Assembly (NCBI RefSeq): GCF_028640845.1
Contig: NC_080541.1
Coordinates: 156,930,502 to 156,994,501 of the forward strand
Source of the DNA: Ahaetulla prasina
Taxonomy: Eukaryota; Chordata; Lepidosauria; Squamata; Colubridae
Direction of reading: 5' to 3'
DNA length: 64,000 nucleotides
Shown: piece by piece, positions 12,825 through 23,328 of the stretch
How positions within the stretch are numbered: position 1 is the stretch's first letter
Layout: each line of letters opens with the position of its first letter
Position numbers and translations under genes: made by a program
Notes under the pieces: generated by a model
Seen by the model: the letters and a program-made list of their open reading frames with translations, nothing else
Databases searched by the model: none
What the model was told of the DNA's origin: nothing

Positions 12825-13125
12825 CTGTATTTTTCGGACTATAAGACACACTTCCCACCCCCAAAAAATGTGGGTGAAATGTCTGTGTGTCTTATAGAGC
12901 AAATTTTGCCGAAGCCACACCCACCCACTGGCCCCCACCCTTGGGCTTCCGCCTCCCAGCAATTTGCCTCTTTGTAGCAAACAACCTGATCAGCTTCAGC
13001 ACAGCCTGAATTAGCATGAGCAGCTGATTGGCGGTTGGATCTGCTTCCTGGAATACCACCAATCAGCTGTTCCAGGCTGCGGGGATTGCCACCGCCCATC
13101 GCCGCCACCTGGAACAGACTGAAAA
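12825..13125. mobile_element. MITE of the CCGTATTTTTCGGAGTATAAGA family, 3' truncated
   Basis: The left terminus CTGTATTTTTCGGACTATAAG follows TA. An internal block with AATCAGCTGTTCC and GGATCTGCTTCC matches the complete copy at 34273-34705. No right inverted terminus is visible. Confidence 0.7.
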
Positions 13126-13136
13126 CGGGATGCTAT

Positions 13137-13175
13137 ATATCCCAAATATATAAAGTTTTTATATATTTGGGATAT
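13137..13175. repeat. short palindrome
   Basis: ATATCCCAAATATATA and its inverse around a 7-base centre. AT-rich; function unknown. Confidence 0.6.
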
Positions 13176-13179
13176 TCAG

Positions 13180-13440
13180 GGGTGTGTGTGTCTATGTGTG
13201 TGTGTCTATGTCTGTGTACATCATACATCTATTACATTTAGATTTTATCTATGTATATACCCACTGTATTTGTATGTGTGTGTATATATATATAATGTAT
13301 ACACACACACACACACACGTATATGTTTACACATACACAAAACCTAAAATATATAATAGAATATAATGTTATATATATATAACATATATATATATATATG
13401 TACATATATGTACATACATATATATATATATATGTATGTA
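13180..13440. repeat. compound TG/TA/ATGT microsatellite
   Basis: Alternating TG, CA and TA runs with TATGTA units, abutting the PLE terminus at its right side. Confidence 0.9.
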
Positions 13441-13487
13441 GGTCTTTGGTTATTCGGGTTTTCTCCGGTGTAAAATTGGAAGTGTCT

Positions 13488-13526
13488 TGGCGACGTTTCG
13501 ATGAAGTCTCATTTGTCATCTTCAGG
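13488..13526 (-). ncRNA. hammerhead-ribozyme-like motif (degraded)
   Basis: Minus strand: CTGAAGA, an imperfect hairpin with loop TGAGAC, then GAAACGTCGCC. It matches the minimal hammerhead layout known in PLE termini, but stem II has mismatches. Confidence 0.4.
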
Positions 13527-13592
13527 CTGGTGTTTACAGCTTCGTGCTTTTAGGAGCAATGTGTGATCACAGCTGTTTCTTCCTTTTAACTT

Positions 13593-13952
13593 TTAACAGT
13601 TGATCTGTGCTGGGTGGTGGTGTGAGAGTGCATGCAGATAGCGGTTTGTGTGTGTTTTCTTCTGGTAGATGGTGTGTCCTAGGGAGCCATTGGGTTTCTT
13701 GTAGACTAAGACATCTAGGAAGGGAAGTTGGTTGTTAACTTCTATTTCCATGGTGAACTGTATTTTGGGGTGTAGGCTATTGAGGTGTGTGAGGAAGTTG
13801 TCAAGTTTTTCTTTCCCGTGTGGCCAGATTATGAAGGTGTCGTCTACGTATCTGAGCCAGAGTTTGGGTTTGTGATCAGATTTTTCTAGTGCTTGGGTTT
13901 CAAAGTGTTCCATGTAGAAGTTGGCAATGACAGGTGAGAGGGGTGATCCCAT
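13593..13952 (-). pseudogene. Penelope-like reverse transcriptase fragment
   Basis: An open frame of 119 codons begins at MGSPLSPVIANFYMEHFE, continues through the catalytic box RYVDDTFIIWPHG, HLNSLHPKIQFTMEIE and LPFLDVLVYKK, and ends shortly after HHHPAQIN. These are core RT motifs of Penelope-like retroelements: the YVDD aspartates for catalysis and the downstream LPFLDV segment. The fingers part of RT and the whole GIY-YIG endonuclease are absent. The open frame extends upstream to 14297 only as the antisense of the neighbouring plus-strand copy, so those residues are not real protein. It cannot encode a functional enzyme. Confidence 0.88.
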
Positions 13953-13953
13953 G

Positions 13954-14632
13954 CATGCACTCTCACAGCACCAACCAGCACAGATCAACTCCGTAGCCAA
14001 GACACTCATCTCTAGAACAAAACGCTTAGCTGACGAACAACACCTAAAAACCAAACTACACACTCTCACAAACGTACTAACATCCAATGGATTCCAGAGA
14101 AATAAGATTACCAAACTAATCCAAAAAGAACCCCCCACTAAAATCCAAGACAGAGAACAAGAAAACGGCACAGCCCTCCTCCCATATATAAAAGGCACCA
14201 CAGACAGAATCAGCAAGATCCTCCACAAACATAACATCAAGACAGCATTCTGCACAAACCAAAAAATATCCACCATCCTAAGAAACCCCAAAGACAAAAT
14301 TGAGTTAGAAAATCAAGGAGTATATGAAATCCCATGCACCGCCTGCCCCACCACATACATCGGACAAACCAACAGAAGAATAAGTGCACGCATTGAAGAA
14401 CACAAGAACTCATTAAAAAAGAGGAACCAACTTCTTCCTGGTCCAACACCTTAAAGCCACAGGACACGATATTGACTTTAAAAAGACCAGAACTATCGCC
14501 AAAACTGAACACTTTAACAACAGAATAATCAGAGAAGCCATTGAGATAGAAAAACGCCCACACAGCATGAACAAACGAGATGATACCTCCCGCCTACCAG
14601 CCATTTGGAAACCTGCCCTTATTGACAAATGA
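13954..14632 (+). pseudogene. Penelope-like GIY-YIG endonuclease domain, frameshifted
   Basis: The frame opens in the RT C-terminal region, passes SNGFQRNKITKLIQKE, and reaches the GIY-YIG domain as GVYEIPCTACPTTYIGQTNR with the paired cysteines and R.....EHKN that typify PLE endonucleases. The frame stops at 14452-14454, but the similarity continues in another frame (KATGHDIDF, then RPHSMNKRDD) to a TGA at 14630-14632, so one frameshift lies at about 14415-14440. In PLEs this domain nicks target DNA to prime reverse transcription. The first residues of the longer frame (from 13921) are antisense to the RT fragment and not genuine. Confidence 0.85.
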
Positions 14633-14954
14633 GTCCCTAACACGAGGAATGACACCAGACCCACACTCACAAGGTCCACACAGGATGTCACCACCACACA
14701 TCCACCCAGAAAGCAGACCCAAACCCACACTGATCAGGAAGCACGACCAAGGACCAGAAGCCAGACCACAGCTGCAACATTAGCCATTTCAAACCCCTCC
14801 AATCCATACATACAGCAGACAGACACCCACTATGAAGATGTAGCATGACCACAAACACGAAGCCAAACAACAGCAATGCAGCTCACCAGCTCAAATCCCC
14901 CTGCAAATCAGACTAATCTGAGCACAACCAAGCCCCCACCAACACAGGACACAC

Positions 14955-15030
14955 CCCCAGCCAATCAGAGCACAAAAAAACCCCCATCCAATCAGAGCAC
15001 AGCCAAGCTCCCACCCAATCAGTTCAAACC
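14955..15030 (+). repeat. tandem CCAATCAGAGCACA units in the PLE 3' UTR
   Basis: Three imperfect units of about 30 bp centred on CCAATCAGAGCACA, the last reading CCAATCAGTTCAAA. Confidence 0.75.
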
Positions 15031-15097
15031 CCCACTAGCAGTTAAAAAGGAAGAAACAGCTGCAATCCCACATTGCTCCCAGAAGCACGAAGCTGAA

Positions 15098-15136
15098 GCC
15101 TGAAGATGACGAATGAGACTTCGTCGAAACGTCGCC
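15098..15136 (+). ncRNA. hammerhead-ribozyme-like motif
   Basis: CTGAAGA, one T, a six-pair hairpin GACGAA/TTCGTC with loop TGAGAC, then GAAAC and GTC. This fits the core CUGANGA - stem II - GAAA with a two-base-pair stem III and cleavage after GUC. The extra base between core and stem II is irregular. Self-cleavage is inferred, not shown. Confidence 0.5.
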
Positions 15137-15214
15137 AAGACATTTCCAATTTTACACGGGAGAAAACCCGAACAACCAAAGACCTACATACAAACACCCG
15201 TGAAAACCTCAGAA

Positions 15215-15215
<1 letters not shown>

Positions 15216-15255
<40 letters not shown>
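15216..15255. repeat. (TA)n microsatellite
   Basis: Pure TA run abutting the PLE terminus. Confidence 0.95.
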
Positions 15256-16230
15256 CTACTCATAATACATTTAGACTCAAAAAGTAATTAGCAAAGGAAA
15301 ACAATGCTGGCTCCAACAGGGAATTATGAAAACAAGATTTACAACTTGTTCATTAGGCTACACCAGGCTTATAAGTGAGTTTATAGGTTTGGTTCCTGCA
15401 TATTTGGGAAGGATGTTTGTATGTCTGTTTTTATTATTTTAAAAATGTTTAGCCTTTGGGGAGATCACAAAACAGCTTTTATAAGCTTCATTCTTCAAAA
15501 TGACAGGAAACTGTGTTGCCATTTTTTTGAGGCTTGTAATTGGCAGGGAAGGGAGAGTAGGGGCCAGATTAAGCACTGGGAATACAACCTCCTAATTTGT
15601 GGAACATAAGGAGGCCTTGCAAAGAAGGATGAACAGCAGACACAATATTTTTGGCCTTTTCTTAAATTGGATCTCACTTTATATCCACAAAGCACTGATT
15701 TTTGTAGCCAAAAATCTGAACTTGACTTGACTTGAACTCAACTTCTGCTGTAACAGAACTTCCTAATGTGTACATGGTTTATATCATAGGTTTCGAGTCT
15801 GGTAGGAAATAATTGCACGCCAGCCTCTTTATTCAAGTGATGGCACTGTGGAAGTTGGGGGAATTTGCAAAGTTTGCTCAAGAACACATTGGCACTTCCT
15901 AACCTGAACATTCTCAACTATACAAAAACAGCAGAAAGCAAATATACTTTCCTATTTCCCCAGTTCAATCCAACTTGGCAGAAAGTTCTTTGATGTTAAA
16001 AGGCCTTTCTAACATCAATCATTGCCTTTTTATAAATACTTTTATTTAATCAATACAGCGTATCAAACAGGGTCTAAATACACTGTCAATAAAGTGCCAT
16101 GTCAATATAGTTCTGCTAGGTGGGAGGCTGCCTAATGCATTTGTCGGGTTTATGATATTAAAATGAATCGTGAAGTTTTGACAGGGCATTAGATCTGTGG
16201 ACTCATCAAAATAATGTGCTGTGATCTTAC
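15256..16230. other. intronic sequence without recognised repeats
   Basis: Last-intron sequence between the PLE pair and the penultimate exon. Nothing else recognised. Confidence 0.5.
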
Positions 16231-16338
16231 TTGCAGTAGGTGTCATTTATCATTCCGTAGACATGTATTCTGTAGCAGGCATCCATTGCTAGAATTAAGG
16301 TGAACCAACCAGTGCTGAGATAGGAGCCAGACTGGATT
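16231..16338 (-). CDS. ST6GALNAC3: ST6GALNAC3-like sialyltransferase, penultimate coding exon
   Basis: This 108-bp exon on the reverse strand follows a strong acceptor (pyrimidine tract, CTACAG, just above 16338) and ends at a GTAAGA donor (16225-16230). The first base closes the preceding codon. Thirty-five codons follow, then AA, and the G at 9642 completes AAG (Lys) across the splice. The peptide runs IQSGSYLSTGWFTLILAMD and continues to INDTYC, which is the sialyl motif S region that binds donor and acceptor in GT29 enzymes. NDT is a possible N-glycosylation sequon. Reading frame, splice sites and similarity all agree with the terminal exon. The catalytic L motif and the N-terminal membrane anchor should lie in earlier exons, which I did not find up to 64000. 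That implies an upstream intron longer than 47 kb, in keeping with the very large introns known for this gene. Confidence 0.92.
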
Positions 16339-17383
16339 CTGTAGAAGAAACGATACAAAGAAGACCACTGAGAAATTGCTTATACTTCCTTAAAGACATT
16401 ATTATTTGTTACATGAACAAAAACATCGATAAACTGACAAAAATGTTTCATGATTTTGAATTAGAACAAGCATACTGGTGTGTTTGCCCTGCAAGGGTCA
16501 GCATGAAAAATAAATGCTTCGTAAACTGAAGAAATAAAATAGCTGTTGGTTTTTTTAAATGTAAGCATGCATAAGTCTAAACTTTTATTTCTGGAATTTG
16601 GGAATTTATTATTACTGTTGTAGAATGACAGTTGTGTACAAATTGAGGAGAAATGTTTAGAATGAGAATGTTGACTTGATTAACAGAACAGTCAATTGGT
16701 GAACCTCCTGAACTCCTTTTCATTTAAATTCAGAAGTAAATAGAATGCAATGTAATAATACAAATCAGTATAAATTAATTCTAGCTAGCCAAATCCCATT
16801 TTATTCTAGTTGATTTTGTACTTATATGTTCTGGGGGTGTGATGAAGCCAGCAAAAACGCAGGCTCTTTTAAAATTGTCAACTATGCTATTAACATAAAT
16901 TTGGAGAAGACCTTCCCATGCAGACAGGCTTTTCTCCATGAGAACTAGTAGCCTTGTTGATAGAGTTTTCCATTTATTCCTCATGTGTTCTAAACACAGT
17001 CACAGATATGGGATGCTTGAAACTGATTTCTGCCCAGATCTCAGAGAATCCTAATTGCTAATTCTATTCATGATTGATGCACTAATTACTACATTAAGAA
17101 ATACTACCTGTTTTTAAAACAATCTTGCATTTTTTAAATAGTCATATATAGAATATTATCATGTATATTCTATAGATGAATGATGCAATACACAGTGCAT
17201 CAGAAAGTTTGCTTCCTTTAATATGGAAGATATCCATCTATAAAAATCTTTAATTTCAATTGGATTTAAATATATTTTACATATCTTGTTTGGAATAAAA
17301 AAATCATGATGTCACTGGACTCTTGTTTTTCTTTCTTCTTCCTTCAAATCAGGCCTAAATCAGGCCTAGGGGAATACCTAAAC
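16339..17383. other. intronic sequence upstream of the penultimate exon
   Basis: AT-rich; no repeat or further exon recognised. Confidence 0.5.
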
Positions 17384-17911
17384 CTGTGATGGCAAACCTA
17401 TGAAACACATGTCACAGGTGGCACGCAGAGCCATAACGAGCGTTGCCCTAGTTCAGGTCCGGCAGGGCCTTTTGGGCCCGCTGGAAGTCAGGAAACAGGC
17501 TGTTTCTGATCTCCGGAGGGCCTCTAGTGGAGTGGGGAAGGCCCGTTTTTCACTCTCCCCAGGCTCCAGAGCCTTTCTAGGAGGCCCTCCAGAAGCCAGA
17601 AATGGCCCATTTGCTGTCGGGAAACAAGTCATTCCTGGCCTCTGGAGGGCCTCTGGGGGGGGGGGAATGCCGTTTTGCCCTCCCCAGGCTCCTAGAAAGG
17701 CTCTAGAATCAAGGGAGGGTGAAAAACAGGCCTACCAGGCCCACCGGGCCATTGAGTGCCAAAAGCTGGGGGAGTATGGGGGAGGGGTCACACGCGCCTG
17801 AGCGAGGGGACAGGGCACATTGGATTATGAGTGTGGGCACATGCACGCACGACCCCTCCCCGTGCTCCCCCTGCTTTTGGCATGCGACGGCAAAAAGGTT
17901 TGCCATCACTG
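17384..17911. mobile_element. hAT element, TGATGGCAAACC family, complete
   Basis: Left end CTGTGATGGCAAACCTATG, right end GGTTTGCCATCACTG, flanked by perfect 8-bp duplications ACCTAAAC (17376-17383 and 17912-17919). The interior is GC-rich and repetitive (CTGGCCTCTGGAGGGCC motifs) with no transposase. Confidence 0.92.
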
Positions 17912-17980
17912 ACCTAAACAAATCTATGTAGTAATCTAGGCAACATCTTTGGAAATGATGTGTGGGCTTTCTTTCTTTCT

Positions 17981-18098
17981 AGAGCTGAGGGAGAGTGACT
18001 GGGCCAAGGTCACCCAGCTTGATTCTGTGCTGAAGTCATGACAAGAACTCCGGTTTCTCACTCTTGATCTAGTACCTTAATCACTACATCTCACTTGT
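17981..18098 (-). mobile_element. MIR/CORE-type SINE relic
   Basis: GAGAGTGACTGGGCCAAGGTCACCCAG and a 3' part resembling a reversed tRNA head (CTAGTACCTTAATCACTACA). This is the inverse of the tRNA-CORE SINE layout seen at 36136. Confidence 0.65.
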
Positions 18099-18552
18099 TA
18101 TAAATAAAATGTTTCAAAGAAGGTGCATTTCCATCACTTGGAACAAGACGCTTTCATTGACTCACCTGACACATTGTCAAATAATTCATGTAAATATAGG
18201 AGAATACACAGTAACTGTCACCAATAAACACCGATTATGATTTAAAACCCAGTGCACCACATTCTTAGTAGCAGGGCAGACTTGAAATAAAAGTGTAGAA
18301 AACCTATGAAGCATTTCTTAGAGGAGGAAAAAAATGGATGATCTAGAAAAGAAATGAAATGCTGCTGTTTGTGCACAGCATTAACAGAGCTAGACAAGCC
18401 CATGCATCAATCAAGTTTCTCATTACAAAAGCATTTAAATGTCACCAAGAAATACATCAGTTTTTTGTCCAATTTAATCTCCACTGACATGAGGATTTTA
18501 TCAAATCTGTCTTGGGTAAAAGTGTTCCATCACTACCAAATCACCTCAAATA

Positions 18553-18928
18553 CAGGTAGTCCTTGACTTACGACCACAATTGAGCCCATTTTCTGTTGTT
18601 AAGTGAGTTTTGCCCCATTTTATGACATTTCTTGCCACAGTTGTGAAGTGAATTACTGCAGTTGATAAATTAGTAACCTGGTAATTAAGTGAATCTGGTT
18701 TCCTCATTGACATTGCTTGTCAGAAGGTTGTCAAAGGGGAACACATGACACCGGGATGCTGCAATGGTCATAAGTATGAATCAGTTACCAAGCATCTGAA
18801 TTTCGATCACATGATACTGGAGATGCTGCACAGGTTGTAACTGTGAAAAACGGTCGTAAGTTACTTTTTTCAATGCCATTGTAACTTTGAACGGTCACTA
18901 AATAAACTTGTAAGTAAAGGACTACCTG
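18553..18928. mobile_element. Tigger-like MITE, complete
   Basis: CAGGTAGTCCTTGACTTACG at the left, TAAGTAAAGGACTACCTG at the right, TA on both sides. 376 bp. The best preserved TA-flanked copy here. Confidence 0.92.
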
Positions 18929-19425
18929 TATCCATTCTTGTTTTAGAAGGAACTAATTCTGCTTTTGCGGAAACAAAGAAATTAACTGTACGTGTTGACA
19001 ATAGATCAGTTTCCTATAGAATTATGGTAAACATCTATAAATATGGATGTTGTCATTTATGTTATAGGAATTCATGAAAAAAAAAATGCTCAGATCGCTT
19101 TTCGGCCCATGCTGACAGAATAAAAAATAAAAAGATTTTTTGAACACATTTAGGAGATCTGTCATCTATCCATGGCATTTATACATAAAAATGTAAGCTG
19201 GCAACATGCTACAGTATTTCTATAGAATGTTACAAGAGAATCCTTCTCCACTCTGATCTTTGGTAATGTTATATTTCTATAAATATAATGTTATATTTCT
19301 ATAAATATTCCTGAAATATTGATATTTCCTTTAATAAAATTGTGCATTTTGATGACTGTAATTATTCCTTCCTTGAAACAATCACTACTGCACTATTTGG
19401 TGGGAGGTGTCTTCACAATCTTGAG
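18929..19425. other. intronic, no recognised feature
   Basis: AT-rich sequence with a small direct repeat TATTTCTATAAATAT near 19270-19310. Confidence 0.5.
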
Positions 19426-19549
19426 AAGGGGTAATCCAACTTTGACAAATTTAAGACTTGTGGACTTCAACTCCCAGAATTGCCTGGCTGAGGAATTCTG
19501 GTAGTTGGAAGTCCACATGTCTTAAAGTTGCCAAGGTTGGACACTCCTG
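19426..19549. mobile_element. hAT fold-back MITE
   Basis: AGGGGTAATCCAACTTTGAC and GCCAAGGTTGGACACTCCTG termini around GACTTCAACTCCCAGAA palindromic arms. Flanking duplication not clear. Confidence 0.75.
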
Positions 19550-21074
19550 CTCTAGAGTCTTAAAAAAAAATCCTACTAAGAAGAACTCAGAAAGACTTAA
19601 GAAAGAAAACAAGCTGGAAATTGGCCATAAATACAACTCATTCAATGTGAGAAGTACCAATAAAGCCATACTGAATGAAGCCAAGCTATTTTTTTAGTGC
19701 TCACAACTGCCAGCTTTGTTCTATTCTCTTTATCCATGTCTTTATTTATCCTCGGAGTTTCTCCAGCCACTCAGAAAAGTGTTCCCTCTAGCCACTTGGA
19801 CTTACTGCTAAATACATTCAGAGTTCTCCTATTACCTGGCAAGACACCAAAGAACAGCTATCAAGCCTGATGCCTTGCATTTAGCTGTCTTTGTTTTAAC
19901 CAGTGTCTTGTCTGTGCAATGGAAGCACCAACTTTAAGATTTTAGAGGATTCTTTTATCACAGGTTTATGAAAAAAGAGGATGCTTCTGATAATGAATGT
20001 TTCCTGGGAAATGCAATATTCCAATAGCCTCTAAAACTGCTATAAACAGGAGCAAAACAAAAGCTTTTTTTAAATAAAAAAGAATTAATCAATACTTCAT
20101 GTCTTATTTTAACATTATTAGTCTTCTCATCTCTATCTTGCCACTCTTCTGGCAAAATAAATAAAAATAACACGTTCTCAAATACTGTCCCTAAGAAATG
20201 GAAAACACGACAAAATACAAAATCCATAGTTTAAAGCAAACATCCAATTTCATCTGTTTTCTTTCTGAAGAAAGGTATATAATGAAATGAAAACAGATGG
20301 TTTGTAACACCTTACAATTCAATCTGAATTCTCTAAACATATTTCTACCAAATGAAGAAGTTGGTATTGGAAGTGTGAAAAACAATTTTAAATTTTCCAG
20401 AAAGGTCGTAAGTTTCTAAGTAGTATTGTCGATCTCTTCCAAAACATATTGCGAATAAAGTTATACCTCCTGTCCAAAGCTATAACAATAATAATATAAA
20501 CAGAACTTTCATTTTCAGGCCAGTACACAGAAAGCCAGCAAAGTTTTACATGGTTTGTAATAAATAAACTGCACTCTAAAATTATTTAGCATGGGACAAT
20601 TTCTTAAATGTTTCTTATATGTTTGCATGAAAAACTGTGCCTGATGAATATGTGTACCACATTACCTGCAAATATCATGCAACTGCTTACTTGGAAATTT
20701 GATCACGTACATATAATGGGCCTGAAAGCATTGTTTTTGGTAGAGTCACTACAAATTCAGATTCTCCCCAGACATATCTGTGTTTTGATCTAGTTGTTGT
20801 CAGGTGCAAATAACCAAGAACATTTGCTTGTTCAAAGGACAGAAGGGTTTATTATTGCTACCTATACACAATGATTTAGTCAATTAAAGATCAAAGCTAA
20901 GTGGGTGCTAGATAAGAGTCAACCAAATTCATTGGGTGGCTGAGCCTGGGTCTTTTGCGGCAACACAATAACTCCAAACTGATGACACATTTAACTCTGC
21001 CTTCCAGGTCAGCCTGCTCTTCTCCTATAGTTATATGTTCTCCCTGGCTAGGAATAAAACTTATCCCAATATAT
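19550..21074. other. intronic, no recognised feature
   Basis: Nothing assigned. 20800-21060 is less AT-rich and could be an unrecognised repeat. Confidence 0.4.
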
Positions 21075-21613
21075 ACGTAATGGCGAACCTATGGCACGTG
21101 TGCCACAAGTTGCACATGTAGCCATATCAGTGGGCATGCGAGCTGAGCTCTGGTGCACATGCGGCCAGCTGATTTTCAGGCCTTCTGGGCCCACTAGAAG
21201 TAGGGAAACAGGCTGTTTCTTGCCTCCGGAGGGCCTGGGGGGATGGGGAAGGCCCGTTTTTCTCTCTCACCTGGCTCTAGAGCCTCTTTAGGAGTCTCCG
21301 GAGGCTGGGGACAGCAAAAAACTTCACTTCCTGTCCAACCAGAAGTTGGCAAATAGGCAGTTTCTGGCCTACGGCGGGCCTCTGGGGGGGAAGGCCGTTT
21401 TCACCCTCCCCAGATTCATAGAGAGGCTCTGGAGCCAGGTGTGAGAGAAAAACGGGCCTACCTGGCCATCGCGTGACAGGAGCAAGGGGGAAGGGGGGTC
21501 ATGCACACATGTGCGGGAGCGGGGCACATAGAATTATGGGTGTGGGCACACCGCGCATGATCCCCTGTCCCCCAGCCTCCTGGCACGCGATGGCAAAAGG
21601 TTAGCCATCACTG
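21075..21613. mobile_element. hAT element, GATGGCGAACC family
   Basis: GTAATGGCGAACCTATGGCAC at the left and GGTTAGCCATCACTG at the right. Flanks CAATATAT and CAATATAA (7 of 8). GC-rich interior as in 17384. Confidence 0.85.
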
Positions 21614-21715
21614 CAATATAACATAGCTTAAACGTTCCAATCCTGCACATTTCAAGATGGAGTGGGAGTAAGCAATATTCAACATTAAAGAGGGAATAGG
21701 ACCAACCTTCTAGTT

Positions 21716-21932
21716 TGGTCCAGTGATTAAGGCAGCAGGTAGAAACCAGGAGACAGTGAATTCTAGTCCTGCCTTAGTCATGAAAGCCAACTCGATGACT
21801 TTGGGCCAGTCGTTCTCTCAACCCAACCCAACTCAGAGGGTAGCTGTTGTAGGGAAAATTGTAGGAGGAAGGAATATTAGGTATGTTTGCCACCTTGAGT
21901 TATTTATAAAAATAATAAAGGTAAGAAGCTAA
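21716..21932 (+). mobile_element. tRNA-CORE SINE
   Basis: GGTCCAGTGATTAAGGCAGC head, TCTAGTCCTGCCTTAG B-box-like part, GATGACTTTGGGCCAGTC core and CACCTTGAGTTATTTATAAA tail with an AATAAAGG end. Confidence 0.8.
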
Positions 21933-22639
21933 AACAACAACAGAACCACCAAATAATCAATCTTCTGCTTGGCAGGGGAGGGGTGGCTAGAAACGTATCA
22001 GCACTGTCTGTTAGATGCCAAAAGGCAAGATCCGGTGTTTTGATTTGCTCCTTTGGTTAATTTTTTTTTGTTTCTTGCTTGCTTTTGTTTGAGAGAGAAT
22101 TTTGCTAAGACAGGTTTAAATGTCAATGACTTTTGACTTCAGATAGGAAATAGTGATTTAAGTGGCAGAGAGGTGTAATTTCACACCACAAACATTGCTT
22201 TAAATGACAGGTACTTCGACTTTGAAATACTGCTTCAGGCCCAGTTTGCTCTGGTGGGAACCATACCTGATTTAATGAGCCACTCACTTTCATTGTAGTA
22301 GAGGAGCTTGCAAATATGTAAATAAATAAATCCAGGCTTTGTTGCTGTTTTTAACACAAACATTCCCTTCCTAGAATGTCTTTCTCTCGCTCTAAATATG
22401 GCAACTTGGGGAGCTATAATCCTTTCGAACTTAAAGAAAAAGTATGAGGAAAAAATGTGGAAAAAGTGAACAGTGGCATCTAACCTATATGAATATTGTG
22501 ACTTTAAATTCTAAAGGGAATAAAATCTTATTGCTGGGTCTTTCCATCCCAGTACCATTGCTTGATAGGAGACAAAACTATGCCTCAAGGGCCAATAACT
22601 ATCCTAGAACAGCTCCCCAGAAACCAGTAATAGAAAATA
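21933..22639. other. intronic, no recognised feature
   Basis: No repeat or coding signal identified. Confidence 0.4.
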
Positions 22640-22896
22640 TATGTAGCTCAGGAATGAACTGTGGGGTCTTGGTTTCCCTGAGGTTGGTTGTTTCCATCAG
22701 ATGTTTCATTACCATGCTAGGTAACATTATCAGTTTCCAGGGAGTGAAGTTTGCTGGTTATTTATATAAAATAGTTTGAACTGTTTATATATAATAATTT
22801 GTCCTGCTAATTATGGTTGGTGTGGTTTCTTCCTTGATAGTTCCTTAACTAAGCTATTGTTTCTTCCCTGATAGTTTATCTGCTGTTTTCTGCATA
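22640..22896 (-). mobile_element. Penelope-like element 3' end
   Basis: Inverse of a PLE terminal region: GATGTTTCATTACCATGCTAG and GGTAACATTATCAG are close to 32661-32700. A TTGGTGTGGTTTCTTCCTTG-like block follows. The coding part is missing. Confidence 0.6.
22698..22735 (-). ncRNA. degraded hammerhead-like motif
   Basis: Minus strand CTGATAA, hairpin GTTACC/GGTAAT, GAAACATC. The core G of CUGANGA is changed to A, so it is unlikely to be active. Confidence 0.35.
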
Positions 22897-22897
22897 T

Positions 22898-23206
22898 CTG
22901 GAAGCAGGGAAATATTCTGTTTCCTGCCTCTGGAGGGCCTCAGGGGGTGGTGGGGAACCCCCATTTTTCTCTCTCCCCAGGCTCCAGAGCCTTTCTAGGA
23001 GCTTGGAGAGGGCGAAAACAGCCTTCCCCACCCCCTGGAGGCCCTCTGAAGGATGGAAATGGCCTGTTTGCCAATGGGGTGGGAGTGGGGGGTGCTCACA
23101 TGCGTATGCTTGGGGGTGGAGAGCATAGAATTATGGGTGTGGGCACGCATGTGTATGACGCCCCCCCACTCCTGGCATGCGATGGCAAAAATGTCAGCCA
23201 TCACTG
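22898..23206. mobile_element. hAT element fragment (GATGGCAAACC family), right part
   Basis: GC-rich interior and right end GTCAGCCATCACTG at 23206. The left terminus is missing. It forms part of the local duplication with 24588-24935. Confidence 0.75.
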
Positions 23207-23328
23207 GCCTAGGGAATAAACAGGAACTGAGAGGAAATGCATCTAAAATTTGGATTCAAGGTTGAATCCTATGATTTAATGGCAAATCAATCTAAGAAGA
23301 ATCCCTCCTCCCCAAGAGAAAGCAAAAG
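23207..23328. repeat. flank shared with 24814-24935 (duplication copy 1)
   Basis: About 120 bases starting GGCCTAGGGAATAAACAGGA and ending CCCCAAGAGAAAGCAAAA, clearly homologous to 24814-24935. Each copy follows a hAT right end at the same base. Confidence 0.85.

Larger units (their letters stand above)
13433..13952 (-). mobile_element. Penelope-like element, inverted partial copy (left partner of pair A)
   Basis: The minus-strand copy comprises a reverse transcriptase fragment (13593-13952) joined directly to the PLE 3' UTR and terminal region (13433-13592). The endonuclease region is missing. The terminal 150 bases are the inverted equivalent of 15050-15190. It meets the plus-strand copy head to head at 13950-13960. 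Confidence 0.85.
13951..15215 (+). mobile_element. Penelope-like element, 5'-truncated copy (right partner of pair A)
   Basis: Starts within the RT C-terminal region at HALSQHQPAQIN, runs through connector and GIY-YIG endonuclease (to 14632), then the 3' UTR and the conserved terminal region ending near GACCTACATACAAACACC. The UTR has repeated CCAATCAGAGCACA units (about 14960-15030). Confidence 0.85.
9643..16230 (-). other. last intron of the ST6GALNAC3-like gene
   Basis: GT donor at 16229-16230 and AG acceptor at 9643-9644 on the minus strand, 6588 bp. Its content is mostly L2, SINE, MITE and PLE sequence, listed separately. Confidence 0.88.

Noticed and set aside
13953..14297. Upstream extension of the RT frame on the minus strand
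   Set aside because: It is the antisense of the plus-strand PLE copy. The hydrophobic residues there are an artefact of the head-to-head join.
14237..14876. Several Cys/Trp/Val-rich minus-strand frames
   Set aside because: Antisense of the A/C-rich PLE endonuclease and 3' UTR; no start, domain or independent support.
17440..17880. GC-rich block that could pass for a CpG island or promoter
   Set aside because: It is the interior of a hAT element with exact 8-bp duplications. Similar blocks at 21100, 22920, 24590, 32800, 56330 and 59560 have the same explanation.
20800..21060. Possible LTR of a retrovirus-like element
   Set aside because: No TG...CA ends with a target duplication, primer-binding site or partner LTR could be shown.
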